A stretch of 64,000 nt of DNA from Chamaea fasciata (Eukaryota > Chordata > Aves > Passeriformes > Sylviidae), in NCBI GenBank assembly GCA_029207755.1, contig JARCOQ010000008.1:29501021-29565020 (forward strand), in the 5' to 3' direction. Within the stretch, counting starts at the first letter, position 1; every line of letters begins with the position of its first letter. The position numbers and the translations under genes were made by a program. Positions 12,958-23,600 of this stretch are shown in pieces. The notes beneath the pieces are model-generated. The model was given only the letters and a program-made list of their open reading frames with translations, was not told the origin of the DNA and did not search any database.

Positions 12958-15065
12958 TTAGAGGTGAAATGCTAGAGGTGAACAGCTTAGGCTGTTTCCT
13001 AGTCTCTTAAATGAGGAGTGTTAAGGGTTTTCTTAAGATGATTTTTAAAACCCACCAAGAGCTGGGATCTGTTAAACCAGGTGCTATGTATGGCCTGCTC
13101 CTGCCTCAGGTCCTGTACTGCAGGTTTGGGCAGATGCCACCTGAGCAGTGAAATGCCAGTGAAGACCTTACCCCTTCTCTGCTTGCAGAAAGCAGGCTGA
13201 GATCAGGTGGGGGCAGCCAGCCCATGGGGCAAGAGGTTGGTATGCTGTGCAAGGGCAGGGTAGAAAAGAGAGATGCAGTTCAACGTAGAAAGCAGAGACA
13301 TGAGGAGCTGCCTTCTCAGAGGAGCCCTGCTGCGAGTTTCCTGAATCCCTCAGAGGGCCTGAGTTGAGGAGTTGAGCTGCTGCCCGGAGAGCCATGGCAG
13401 GGACAAACACAGAAAGGAAGAGGTGCAGAAGGTGAGGGTGTCCCAGCTGGTTCCCAGGCCATCTTTTCCTTCTCTGGCTGCAGCTGTGGTTTCTATTTCA
13501 TGTGTGACATATTATCTCCCTACTACAGGCACGAGAGCCCTGCGTGCACCCTCGAGACATTCCCTTGCAGCTCCCAGATAGGCAAAGACCCAAGTCAAAG
13601 AAAGACACAACACACAGCAAATGGGAAACAGTTACAGTGCCCTTTGTTCTCGTACTGAAAACACCTTGGTGCTCAAGGGCATTGGCAGGAAAATTTGCAT
13701 GCTTCAGGCATGTTACAAGGTTGTCAGTCCTTCCAGTGAGGCTGTAGTCAAACAACAGTTCTTGCAGAGCAGCCAGAAGTGAAGCAGGAAGGGTTCATAT
13801 TTGCCAGTGTGATGGAGGGAGTCTCTCAGGGAGGGCCTCTGTCCCTCGCCTGGCACCAGGTACTGGGGTCTTTCTGCCAGGAGTCCTTTAGGGTCTGCAT
13901 GATCCCACCCAAGGGTAACATGGAATCACTCAGTCCAGGCCTGCCCCTGGACAACAGCACCTACCACACAGGCGCAACCTGAGGTGGGTTTGTGAGCACT
14001 CTGCCGTGTCCCCAACCCTTCCTTCCTGTCCAGAAATGGCCTTTGGCCCCCTGGGAGTGGCACTTACCCCAAAGCCATTACCAAAATCCTTAGTCCATAT
14101 CAGCAGTCTGTGGCACCAGTAGAGCAATGCCCAGTCGGGCTGAAGCCCTGGCAAAAGCATGGCACATCTCCTCTCTGCCGTTTCCTCTCAATACCTGTCT
14201 GCCTGGGAGAAGTGGCTTGTTGGATTTGTTCAGCTTTTGATGCAAGAGTGCAAAACTATGATGCTGTTGCTCTGGAATCCTGCCCAACCTCTCCTACCAG
14301 CTGCCTTCCAGCAAGGCTCAGGATGGTTTTGGCACCTCCAGTTTGCTAGGCTTTAGGTGGGAAATCCTAACACAACAGGCTGGCACCTTCCAAAGCAAGC
14401 TGTGCCTCTGGATCTGGAGTGTCTTGGTCCGTGTGTCAGAAGGGCAGGCATTCCCTCTGCAGTGCTTCAGGCAGGTCTGCTGCTGCAGGAAGCAGGCAGA
14501 ACCCTCGGGACCACAGCCGGCTGCGCAGTACTTCCAGCCAGTTGTAAAGAGTTTTAGCTGTCAGATGCTTAAGTTAAGGAATGGCACTGAGGGCGGGGAG
14601 GGAAGCCAAGAATACTGTGAAGTTTAAAAAAAAAAAACCCAGAGCAGTACAAGTTTTGCCTTTTAAAGGCTTTGGTGGAACCCCCCACCATCCGCAACGT
14701 ATCAGAGCTTTAGCAAACTTCCTCCCGGGCAGTTTTTATTTCTCGCTCCTCATCTCGGATGTCGCCTGCCCGGGCGCAGATACCGCAGTTCTGCATTTCT
14801 TCCTCCTGAAAAGTCCTTTTTTTTTTTTTTTTTCTTTTTTTCTTTCCAAGCAGCGGCGGAGCCGGGGCTGGCCGCAGCCCCCCCTCTCCGGCCGGGCCGG
14901 GCGCGCTCCGCCCGCGCCGCCCCCCGCTGCAGGCGCCGCCCCCGGAGGTGCGCGCCCGGCTCGGCGGGGACAGCGGCTGCCGGCGCCGCGGCCGGAGCGG
15001 CTCCGCCGCGCTGCTCGCCTACTTACGAGTACTTTTTTTTTTTTTTTTTGCTTTGCTTTAGGGCC

Positions 15066-15070
<5 letters not shown>

Positions 15071-15097
<27 letters not shown>
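15071..15097. repeat. (ATT)9 microsatellite in the putative 5' UTR
   Basis: Nine uninterrupted ATT units lie about 60 bp upstream of the Duet-type start codon, directly after a T17 tract and a TTTAG. If transcribed, this AU-rich stretch would form an unstructured part of the leader. Confidence 0.9.
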
Positions 15098-15138
15098 TGG
15101 TTTGTCGTTTTTCGCAAGCGGGCCGGTGGCTCCTTGCC

Positions 15139-15162
15139 ATGAGCAGCCCGAAGGCAGCATGA
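15139..15162 (+). CDS. Upstream ORF of 7 codons overlapping the Duet start codon
   Basis: An ATG at 15139 has G at -3 and opens a 7-codon frame (MSSPKAA). Its TGA stop at 15160-15162 overlaps the main ATG at 15159-15161 as ATGA. This layout is seen in sequence. That it is translated, or affects the downstream start by termination-reinitiation or leaky scanning, is inference. It matters only if the transcription start lies upstream of 15139, which is likely but unproven. Confidence 0.5.
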   Translation: MSSPKAA

Positions 15163-15243
15163 AAGCGGGCAGGCGCGGCTATCCCGCCCGCTCCGGTGTA
15201 GGATGGCTCCTGGCGAAGTGCTGCTGCTGCTGCTCCTGCACAG
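15159..15243 (+). CDS. KALRN: Kalirin Duet/TRAD-type first coding exon
   Basis: The ATG at 15159 (A at -3) opens a frame of 28 codons plus one base before a GT donor at 15244. The peptide starts MKAGRRGYPARSG and continues GWLLAKCCCCCSCT. This matches the pattern I recall for human DUET: MK-G, a basic start, GWL-AKCCCC and a closing cysteine, also 28 residues before the shared Asp. The last base (G) joins AC at 35689 to make the Asp codon of the shared DAYS segment, so phase supports the splice. A basic and hydrophobic stretch followed by six cysteines suggests palmitoylation and membrane attachment, which is inference. The five consecutive Cys codons come from a CTG/TGC repeat, so their number may vary. 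Upstream sequence in this frame is also open but has no earlier ATG nearby. Confidence 0.9.
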
Positions 15244-15341
15244 GTCGGTGGGGCCCGGCGTGGGGAGCATGTCCCGGGGGGCTGCTGGGGGGTCGCGGGC
15301 TCAGCGGTGTCCTCGGCGAGGCAGCGTCCCTCCGCTGGCTG

Positions 15342-15660
15342 CCCCGGGGACAGCGGGGGACAGCGGTGCCCCTGGCCCCGGGGACAGCGAGGGACAGCGG
15401 TGCCCCTGGCCCCGGGGACAGCGAGGGACAGCGGTGCCCCTGGCCCCGGGGACAGCGGGGGACAGCGGTGCCCCTGGCCCCGGGGACAGCGAGGGACAGC
15501 GGTGCCCCTGGCCCCGGGGACAGCGGGGGACAGCGGTGCCCCTGGCCCCGGGGACAGCGAGGGACAGCGGTGCCCCTGGCCCCTGGGACGGCGGGGGACA
15601 GCGGTGCCCCTGGCCCCGGGGACAGCGGGGGACAGCGGTGCCCGCGGGCCCGCGGACAGC
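15342..15660. repeat. 34-bp GC-rich minisatellite, about 9 copies
   Basis: The word 'cagcggtgcccctgg' recurs at 15361 and then every 34 bp (15395, 15429, 15463, 15497, 15531, 15565, 15599), with a variant copy at 15633. Each unit contains two related halves built on 'gggacagcg'. Copies differ mainly at one A/G position, and the last two are more diverged. The array starts about 100 bp after the first-exon donor, in the first intron. Because 34 is not a multiple of three, all frames stay open and produce spurious long ORFs on both strands. G runs give it quadruplex potential. Confidence 0.95.
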
Positions 15661-18600
15661 GACAAATGAGCCGGTAACGGAGACCGCGAGCGAGGCGGCG
15701 GGAGTTGATACAGTTTTACACTTATAGTTTCACATTTTATCATTGCTGGTAGGAAACACCCTGGGACTGTAGGGTCAACAGGGCGGGGAGAAATATTTGC
15801 TTAAATGATTTTTTTCCCCCCCCTTTCCTTTCTAGTCTTTCTTGGGCTCGAGTACGAGCAAAATGCTTTGAGAACATCTGTTTCTCACAGTTCACAAATC
15901 TCTGAATGGCGGTGGGGGAAGGTCTGGGGAAGCTGGCTGAGCTGAACTGCTGAGAGAGATGTGGGAAAGCCAGGGCAGCTGGAGTGCCTTGTAAAAATAA
16001 AACCAAAATCTGGCTTTTATGTGGAACAACACAGCTCAGATGCATTGACTGAAGGTTTTGCAGCCTGCAGTCTTTATGCTGTGATATGGGTCTTGGACTT
16101 GTTCTGGATAATGTGAGGTTTTTCAAAGATCTGCTTGTGGTATTTCGATGTTTCCTGTTCTCTGAATGGCCAAGCAAAATGCCCTGAACAAAACTTGGCT
16201 TTTGTGTCTTTTTTTTTTTTTTTTAAATAACTAAAGCTTTCAAATGCAGTGTTTTCCAGAGTTACCGAATCAACGACAAAAAGCAGATTAAGATGACATT
16301 GAGGATGGGTGGGCCTACTCGTTTCTTGGGGCACACATTTTGCAATGCAGGAGCCCTCTTTCCCCGATTACTGAATTAGTCACACTTCTGTGGTGGCACC
16401 AGCAAACTGACTGGTGATGGAGTTTGCCACTACTTCATAAGATGTGTTCTTTTTTAGCCTGGGGAGGACGAACCACTTCGTGCCAAGGAAATGATTCTTG
16501 AGGTCAATGCACACCACCCTGCTGTTTTGCAGCCTTTAAGAAGGAACATGTAATCTGGTTGTAGGGGTAGGGCTGCCTGCAGAAAGGTTGTGGTAGTAAG
16601 CCACTGTGAAAGCCAAGTCTCTTGGACAGCCTGTGCTTTAATGTGTTGGCCCATGCAGCAGGCTGGAGCAGTATTCGAGCTCTGGTCTTCAAAATGTTGA
16701 TTCCAGCGGATTAAAATCTCCCTGCTGCCAGTCCTGCCTACAGAGGTCTCTAGAAGGGGGAAGGGGAAACAGCTGGCTCTTCTCTCTCTGCTTGAAATGT
16801 TAACTGTGTTTGCAGTTCTAGTTTACTGGGTTGGTAACAAAAAGTGTTTTGTGATACAGATGGATTTACTTCTTTCTTGTCCTTTGTTGTAAACTTCGGG
16901 TGAAAAGTTCTAAAAGGCTGTCTGACATGTTGTATTTAGTAAGGAAAACCAAAGATGGTGGAAATACTCCCAGGATTAAAGCAGGTACCAAACCTGACAT
17001 TTGACAAGGGATTCAGGTGCCCCAGATTACAGCATCAGTGTGCTCTTGTTGGCAGCTTCTCCCATTAAATTTGGAGATGTTTTAATGTGGCAACCAGAGC
17101 TCTGAAGCTCTAACTTCATGTATTGGGTGTTGTCAGCGATCACCTGTGGGGGGACACTGTTCTTTCCAGGACTTCTCACTGATCTCAATCTCACAGTGCA
17201 AATAGGTGACTGTAGTTTGTATTTCAGATGGGTGTGAAGCATCTCAGAGCTAATCTCAGTGCTGCCCCATGTGTGACCTTACCCTTCCCTTTGGAAATTC
17301 GACTCTGCTTTTTCCTGGTGCCACTGCCTGATGTACCTTGATCTTTTGCAACAACTCAGTAGGTTTTCTTGTGTGGATAAGAACTGTCTGGTGAGAGAAA
17401 TAGGGAAGATGAGCCTGCATTCTGTGTCAAACATAGGTTTTGTGCCCAGATAGTTGGTATGAGCTGCATCATTGCTTTCCATGGAGCTTGGAAGTGATGT
17501 GGATGCTTGATCTCCTAAATAGCAGCAATAACACAGAGCCGAGAAATCCCAAACCCAAGGTCCCCTGTGTATCATGAAATACGTAAGTTTTGTGTAACTG
17601 GGCATTTCTCTGAAGGATTTTGACAGATGACTCAAACTCTTTTGCATTAGTATTCCACTGCAGCAGTAAAGATCTTGATGCTGCTTTTTTGCTTGTTTCT
17701 CTTGGTGAGTTTGTGATCTAGTCAGCTTTGCCCATGTACAGAGCTGTTGGGATCCATCCAGAGAAAGCAAGTGACAGTACCATTTGCAATTTTCCTCTGA
17801 CCCCGATAGTTGCCTGCAGGAACTAAATAAGGACTACTTCTCTGTTCTGCAGTATAGAGAGATATGAATCCTAATATAGGAGTGCCTCAGAGCAAGAGTC
17901 TGTCACTTGCTTTCAGCCATAAAAAGGGGTAGTTAGGAGCAGCACACTTGCATAGTCTTTAGGCCAGTGGCCTTACTAAGACAAGAGTGTGCAAACAAGG
18001 ATTTTTGCTGTATCTCCTAAGTGCAGAAGTGCAAAATGACCTAGTGTAACAGGATGCTTCTTAATGCTGCAAAACTGTCCCTGGTAAAAGGGCTCAAATT
18101 CTGATGCTTTTCTGATAGCTAGAAAGTCATTGAACTCTCCTTAGAAATCAGCTTAGGATTTGCAATTGAATGTATCTTTTTTTTTTTTTAACATGAAGTC
18201 TCTCTCTGCAGTTATCTGTGTGGTTCAGATTAGAGATTATTTTAAAAGGGAAAAGAGGGAAAATAAAGAGATGGGAGGGATTCCCGCTTGTGAAATGCCT
18301 TTTCTAAAGCAAACCGTCAGCTGCATGCCCTGGATGTGAGGACATCAAAACTTTGTTGCCTTTAAGCACAGAGCCAAGTCCAGTGTGTGAGTGCCATTCC
18401 TCTGCACTACCTTCTGCACAGGGCTTTGAAGCTCATCAGTGAGTGGGAACATGGACACTGGGTGAGACTAAATTCCAGGCTCTGGTGCACAGGGAGCTGT
18501 AAAGACTGCCAGTGTCTCAGATTTAACCTGGGAATTAAATTCTCTGTGCTGCCTTAAACCTGGGGCCTTATTTAGGGGACATTTTTTTGCAGTACTTCAA

Positions 18601-19222
18601 CTCATTCAATTCTAGCCCACACTGGAGCATGCTGGGGTCTCACTGCTCAAAGGGACACCTGGAGGTTGGAAAGCACAAGCAAGGTCTAGGAAATACTTTT
18701 CTTTGAGCACAAGGAGACAGATGTTCCAATCTACTGGACTTGATCTGGCTGTGAGTGTGCCAGGTACAGACAAAGAAGAGGGTCTGTGGTTAAAAGTAAT
18801 CAATTGTCAGAATAACTTTCGAGTTCAGATGAGTAATATTGTATGGCTGCAGCATGGCTTCAGGTGAGACTATGGTACACTTTCTACTTGAGGGTAGCCA
18901 GAAACCAGGAGGATGGATTTAAATGGATGTGCTGTATTGGCTTCAGTAAAGAGCACATCCTCTGACTCCTCAAGCAGTTGCTCTTCTGAGTAGGCTGCTG
19001 GTTGTATGCAAACTTCTAATTTCAGAACAAAAGAAACTTAATCTGAATGTCAAACCTTAAATCTCAGTTTGTTAAAGTTGAAAGGTTGAGTGGGTTTCTG
19101 TTTGTACTAAGCTCTTGGTAAAGCTTTTATTTTAAATTTTCTGTCCCTCCAGCTTGTCCTATCTCTTACACTTTTGGTTTTCTTTCTGCAATTTTCTGTT
19201 TTACTGTCTTGGTTTTTTTTAT

Positions 19223-19640
19223 TTCCTTCCTTCCTTCCTTCCTTCCTTCCTTCCTTCCTTCCTTCCTTCCTTCCTTCCTTCCTTCCTTCCTTCCTTCCTT
19301 CCTTCCTTCCTTCCTTCCTTCCTTCCTTCCTTCCTTCCTTCCTTCCTTCCTTCCTTCCTTCCTTCCTTCCTTCCTTCCTTCCTTCCTTCCTTCCTTCCTT
19401 CCTTCCTTCCTTCCTTCCTTCCTTCCTTCCTTCCTTCCTTCCTTCCTTCCTTCCTTCCTTCCTTCCTTCCTTCCTTCCTTCCTTCCTTCCTTCCTTCCTT
19501 CCTTCCTTCCTTCCTTCCTTCCTTCCTTCCTTCCTTCCTTCCTTCCTTCCTTCCTTCCTTCCTTCCTTCCTTCCTTCCTTCCTTCCTTCCTTCCTTCCTT
19601 CCTTCCTTCCTTCCTTCCTTCCTTCCTTCCTTCCTTCCTT
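19223..19640. repeat. Perfect (TTCC)n microsatellite, about 104 units
   Basis: 418 bp of uninterrupted TTCC on the + strand (GGAA on the - strand) with no substitution that I can see. The homopurine/homopyrimidine strand asymmetry could form H-DNA. All three frames on the + strand are open and read as a Pro-Ser-Phe-Leu repeat with no coding meaning. The length and purity suggest recent expansion or an approximate assembly length. Confidence 0.98.
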
Positions 19641-20621
19641 TTCCTCTTCTTGCCTAAATCTTTGATTTGTTACTGGGTGTTTTCTGTAAGATGAAAAAGG
19701 AAGGCTTGTCTTGACAGAGTGATAGTGTCTTCTGTGCAGTGAAGGGGGCTCAGCCAGTCACCCTGTACATCTTTCCTGGCTGGGCAGAAACAGAGCCTTA
19801 ACTGGAAGTTAAGAAAACCAGCATCATCACAAGAGCTGTCAACAGCACATTAATAAAAGTTATTTCTTCATTAGGTAAAAAGTGAGATCTGATGGTGCTT
19901 TTTATAGAAGGTGCTGACACTGTTACAGGGAGCTGCAGAGCTTTGCTGAGGGAACTGGTACCTTTGTGCTGAGTGGTAGTAAGAGAGTGATCTGCAGTAA
20001 TATATTCAAGCCCATAACATTTCCTAATTTGAACATATTTTATTTGTGCTTCAGGCTGAGCCGTGGTTGCACTGTGTAAAGCATAATGGAATGCATGGCC
20101 AAAGCAGCTCTGTCAAAATTGAGGCAGAGGAGAAAACAATAGTAAAATAAAGGGTATCAACCAAAGCTTGCTTAGCTTCCTGGTCTTTCTTGAATGAGAA
20201 GTATGAGGAAACTGTTGGGTTTCCCAAATAAACTCCTTGGGTGATGTCCATCTGTTGCTCATTAGTTGTATCTCAGCAAAGTCAAGAGGATCAAGTGTAC
20301 TGGTGCTCTGTAGGCAGTCTCTCTCCGTCTCATGCCAGAGTTGAGCTCTGCTTTTTGTCCTGGCAAATTCATGAGCAAATGGCTATGGAGAGGTTTGCAA
20401 GAGTTGTTGCTATGTCCTTCCAGTTCTATTAAGAGAAAACTGGTTAGCCCATGACAGGAACATCTCTTCCAAGTCCTGTGTTTTCCCACCTCTGCAGGCT
20501 GAGTCAGGAGTCAGAATAGGTCGTAGCAGAATAGGTCATAGCAGAGTTATTGGAGGGGACAAAAGAGTTGATGAAAATGCTGCTCAGTTGAGCAAGCAGG
20601 ATTAACGTGACAAGGTGAAGC

Positions 20622-20639
20622 AAAAAAAAAAAAAAAAAA
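20622..20639. repeat. A18 homopolymer tract
   Basis: Eighteen consecutive A bases in the first intron. No AATAAA lies within 40 bases upstream, so I do not read it as a retrocopy tail. Confidence 0.9.
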
Positions 20640-23600
20640 GTCACTCTTTTTGTTGGTGTGAAACTGCTTTCTTACACCTGCTCTACACCCTCGTGACACA
20701 TAGTCCTCAGTTAGCATGCCCCAAAAGCATGACTGACAGTCCCCATGCCGGTCTGTCGGGGTAAACAGACTCACTGTTCTGAACTTCTTGGCATTTGTGT
20801 GGCAATGACACATCGGAGGAGTTCAGGAGAAGGCCTCGGGCTGATGAGTAACCTCTGAATATGGACAGTTGAAGGAGAAGCATGGCCACTGCTCTGCTGG
20901 CAGGCTGGGGAACAGTGTTCCCCTCATTGTAGGATTACTGAGTCCTGTTTGCGGGAGGGCTTCTTGAGGGTAGGAACCTTGTTCACAGAGACAGCAGGTC
21001 ACGTTTTCAGTGGATTTGTCTGAGTACTGTCAAATATGAAGTGTCCAAGAGCACAGAAGGTTTGAGCTTTTCAGAAGTGCTGGTTGCTGCACATGACTTT
21101 GTGCCCACTGCTCTCATCTGCCACCAGCCAGTGGTGTAAATTTCTGTAAATTGAATGTTTATCATGTCAGTGCCAGTGTTGGGATGCTGTAGCAACTTTC
21201 TCTCAGTTTCCGAGATCCAAGCAATAATAGTGTTATTATTTTCTCTCTTGAAAGTTACATGCACTGCAAGACAGCTCTGTCTCTCCTGATACAAGCTAGC
21301 TCCTCAACCTCCGGCTTCATGTTTCCCTGTTGTGACTAATCTTGCAGTCTTTTGACATGTGGTTATGTACAAGATGCAGAAAATAAACTTTCAGATACTA
21401 ATTCATATGTGAAAAAGAGGTAGCAAGAGTTTCTATAAACATCAACTTTCAGTTACTAGTCTGGGCACAAATACATGGTGGGGATTCTTATTATTCAGAT
21501 TGGTATGTTGTTTTCAACTTTTATAAATTCATCCAGCTTTAAAGAAACATGGGATTTGCTTTTATGCAGGCAAAGCTCCAAAACTTCCCAATCACTCCAA
21601 GGAGCATCTAAGAACCCACAAGGCTTTATTGCTTATTCATCCTGTCAAAAACCTGAAGAAAGGAGACTTTATTCTTAGGAAAAGAGAACAGATAATTGTG
21701 AAAAACCTAGCTTGGGTAACTCCCTGCTCAGTGTGAAGAGGTGGGGTGATTAAACATGCTGTTTTCCTATAAAATAAGTGCCAGATAGATGTATTGTTCA
21801 GGAATTCAATGCACGGATGCTGAAATAAAGTCTCTCCATTTTGAAGCGAAACAAAAAGGGCAGTTACTTCACATGACCCCAGAAGGATTTTGTTTGGGTT
21901 TTTTCCCCGAACTGTTATGTTTCAGCACACACCTTGTTAAAACTTGTGTGTGCATTAGGAAAACTAATCTGTCATTTCAAACTTAAGACCCCTCAAACTT
22001 CCAAAGTTTTCAGTCTAAAAATATCATCAAGATACTTCTCAAGCACCCCAGAACACTGTTACATTTCAGTCTAATTCTTGTCTGTTAACAGGCTTTATGA
22101 AAGCATTTTCATATTTGGCAAAAGTTGCAATTTCTTTTCAAAAGAGAGGAATTGGTTGGGCAGTTAGTGATTACAGCAGGGATCTCCAGATCCTGTGGTT
22201 TTCAGTACAGTAAGGAAATCCAATTTTCTGCCAGTTTAGCCACTGCATCAGTTGCTCTTGCAGAAGAGTTCAATTGCTAATATTGCATCACACGGTTCTG
22301 TGTCATGTGAAGTTACTTTTTAATACAACTATAGAAGCACATCTGGATGTTTTCTTTAAAAAGATGATCACAAGTAGGACTTGAGGACATGTAAAGAATT
22401 ATTAGAAAATAATGAGATTATCTCTAATGAGATAAGCTGAAATCATCTCCCTTGACCGTTCTTTGCCATTGGAAAACCGCAAAACAAAAATTTATGTTTG
22501 CTCTTAGCTCCTGTCGCTTGATGTGGTTGTTTATACTGAAACACAAATCAGTCCTTGAACTAAAGGTAGCTAATGCATCCCATTGGGTCTCCTGTTGAGT
22601 TTGACCTGCCTCTCATTCCTTCAGCCTCTGTCCTGGACCAGCCCCACAATGCTCACCCTGGCAGGCTGAGAACTTGGGAATCACACACATCACCTGGGCT
22701 TCATTCACATAATTAGGACAAAATATGAAAATGTCTCCAGTGAAGTTCTAATGAGATGAAAAATAGAACCTGCAAGCTGAATTACATCAGTTAGTAATAG
22801 AACAGCCATAGGGTTTCTTCCCTTTGATGGAACCCATTATATACACTTCAGTTCATGTATTTGTCATTTATTTTTTGATAATGTAGCACACATAAGATCA
22901 TGTTGCAGAAAGTCCTGACTGGACTTTACTCCCTGACTTCCCAGTACTTCCCAATGGTTGTGGGTGCTCCTTTACTATGCAGAAACCGTGGCTACTTTTG
23001 GAAAATGTAAAAAGTGTCTCTCCTGTTTTGTGTGTTGCCACATGATGAGTTAGTAATTATTATTCTCTTGCCCTTGATGCATCCCAGTGCACTTGGTTGC
23101 CCCATGTGGTGCGGCCATTGCTAGTCCTGGGACAGCTCAACAGCTTTGAAATCTTGGATCCCCTGCAAAGTGACATTCCAGGCTGTGAAGTTCCATAAGG
23201 GGGTGAAGCCTGGGAGCCAGACCTGCTGGGAACCCATTAGCAAACATCACCCTGAGGAACCAGTCGGTGGTTTCTGCTGGAGATTATTATCTTTTGTATT
23301 GGAAGGTTGTAAGTTAAACATGGAAATTTAAAGTTGCTGTGTACAGGAAAGCACAAGCACAGTCTACGTGTGAGTTTTGAGCAAAGATCTCTTGTTCACC
23401 GACACAAGAAAACATTGAAGTAAACATTTAGGAAAGTGATGGACTATGGCCCGTGATGAAAAGGGACTGAATTTAGTGACCATGGAGGTGTCTCCACTGT
23501 AAGGTTTTCTGACAATTTTTCCATGCTCATTTTTCACGTGGAGCGAGCAGCTCAGAGCACAGAAGAAAGCTGGAAGTGGCACATCCCCAGCTACAGCTGA

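Larger units (their letters stand above)
1..14729. other. Non-coding region upstream of the internal kalirin promoter
   Basis: No exon can be supported here. I looked for the first kalirin SH3 domain and for a Kal-7 type terminal exon ending in the PDZ ligand STYV, and saw neither. Open frames on both strands are short, overlap each other and lack recognisable domains. The only interpretable elements are two CR1-type LINE tails near 11.72-12.02 kb and 12.88-12.96 kb. From gene structure in other vertebrates this stretch is expected to be an intron for long kalirin transcripts and the 5' flank for the Duet-type transcript. That is inference, because no upstream exon is in view. Confidence 0.7.
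14730..15700 (+). promoter_or_regulatory. KALRN: CpG island / internal (Duet-type) kalirin promoter region
   Basis: GC and CpG content rise sharply here against AT-rich flanks. Dense CpG and GC-box-like CCGCCC/GGGCGG runs lie at about 14860-15020, and high GC continues past the first coding exon into a minisatellite. The island directly covers the start exon at 15159-15243. Long T tracts (14817-14833 and 15033-15049) and an (ATT)9 run (15071-15097) interrupt it. No clear TATA box is visible, so dispersed initiation would be expected. The transcription start cannot be fixed from sequence alone. Mammalian kalirin has an equivalent internal promoter that makes Duet/TRAD-type transcripts, and this is most likely its counterpart. 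Confidence 0.75.

Noticed and set aside
1..14729. Possible upstream kalirin exons (SH3-1, Kal-7 C-terminus)
   Set aside because: I found no stretch coding the SH3-1 motifs or a terminal STYV, so these exons are probably upstream of the window.
15203..15243. Overlapping +2-frame ATG giving a leucine-rich, signal-peptide-like start (MAPGEVLLLLLLH)
   Set aside because: After splicing to the next exon this frame stops within about 8 codons, and the leucines come from the CTG repeat that codes Cys in the kalirin frame.
15093..15743. Long Gly/Ala/Pro-rich frames on both strands around the first exon
   Set aside because: They result from the 34-bp minisatellite cycling through all frames, not from coding sequence.
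19154..19694. Three long overlapping Pro-Ser-Phe-Leu repeat frames
   Set aside because: They are produced by the (TTCC)n microsatellite, which has no stop codon in any + frame.
20622..20639. A18 tract as a retrocopy tail
   Set aside because: No polyadenylation signal or transcript-like sequence precedes it.
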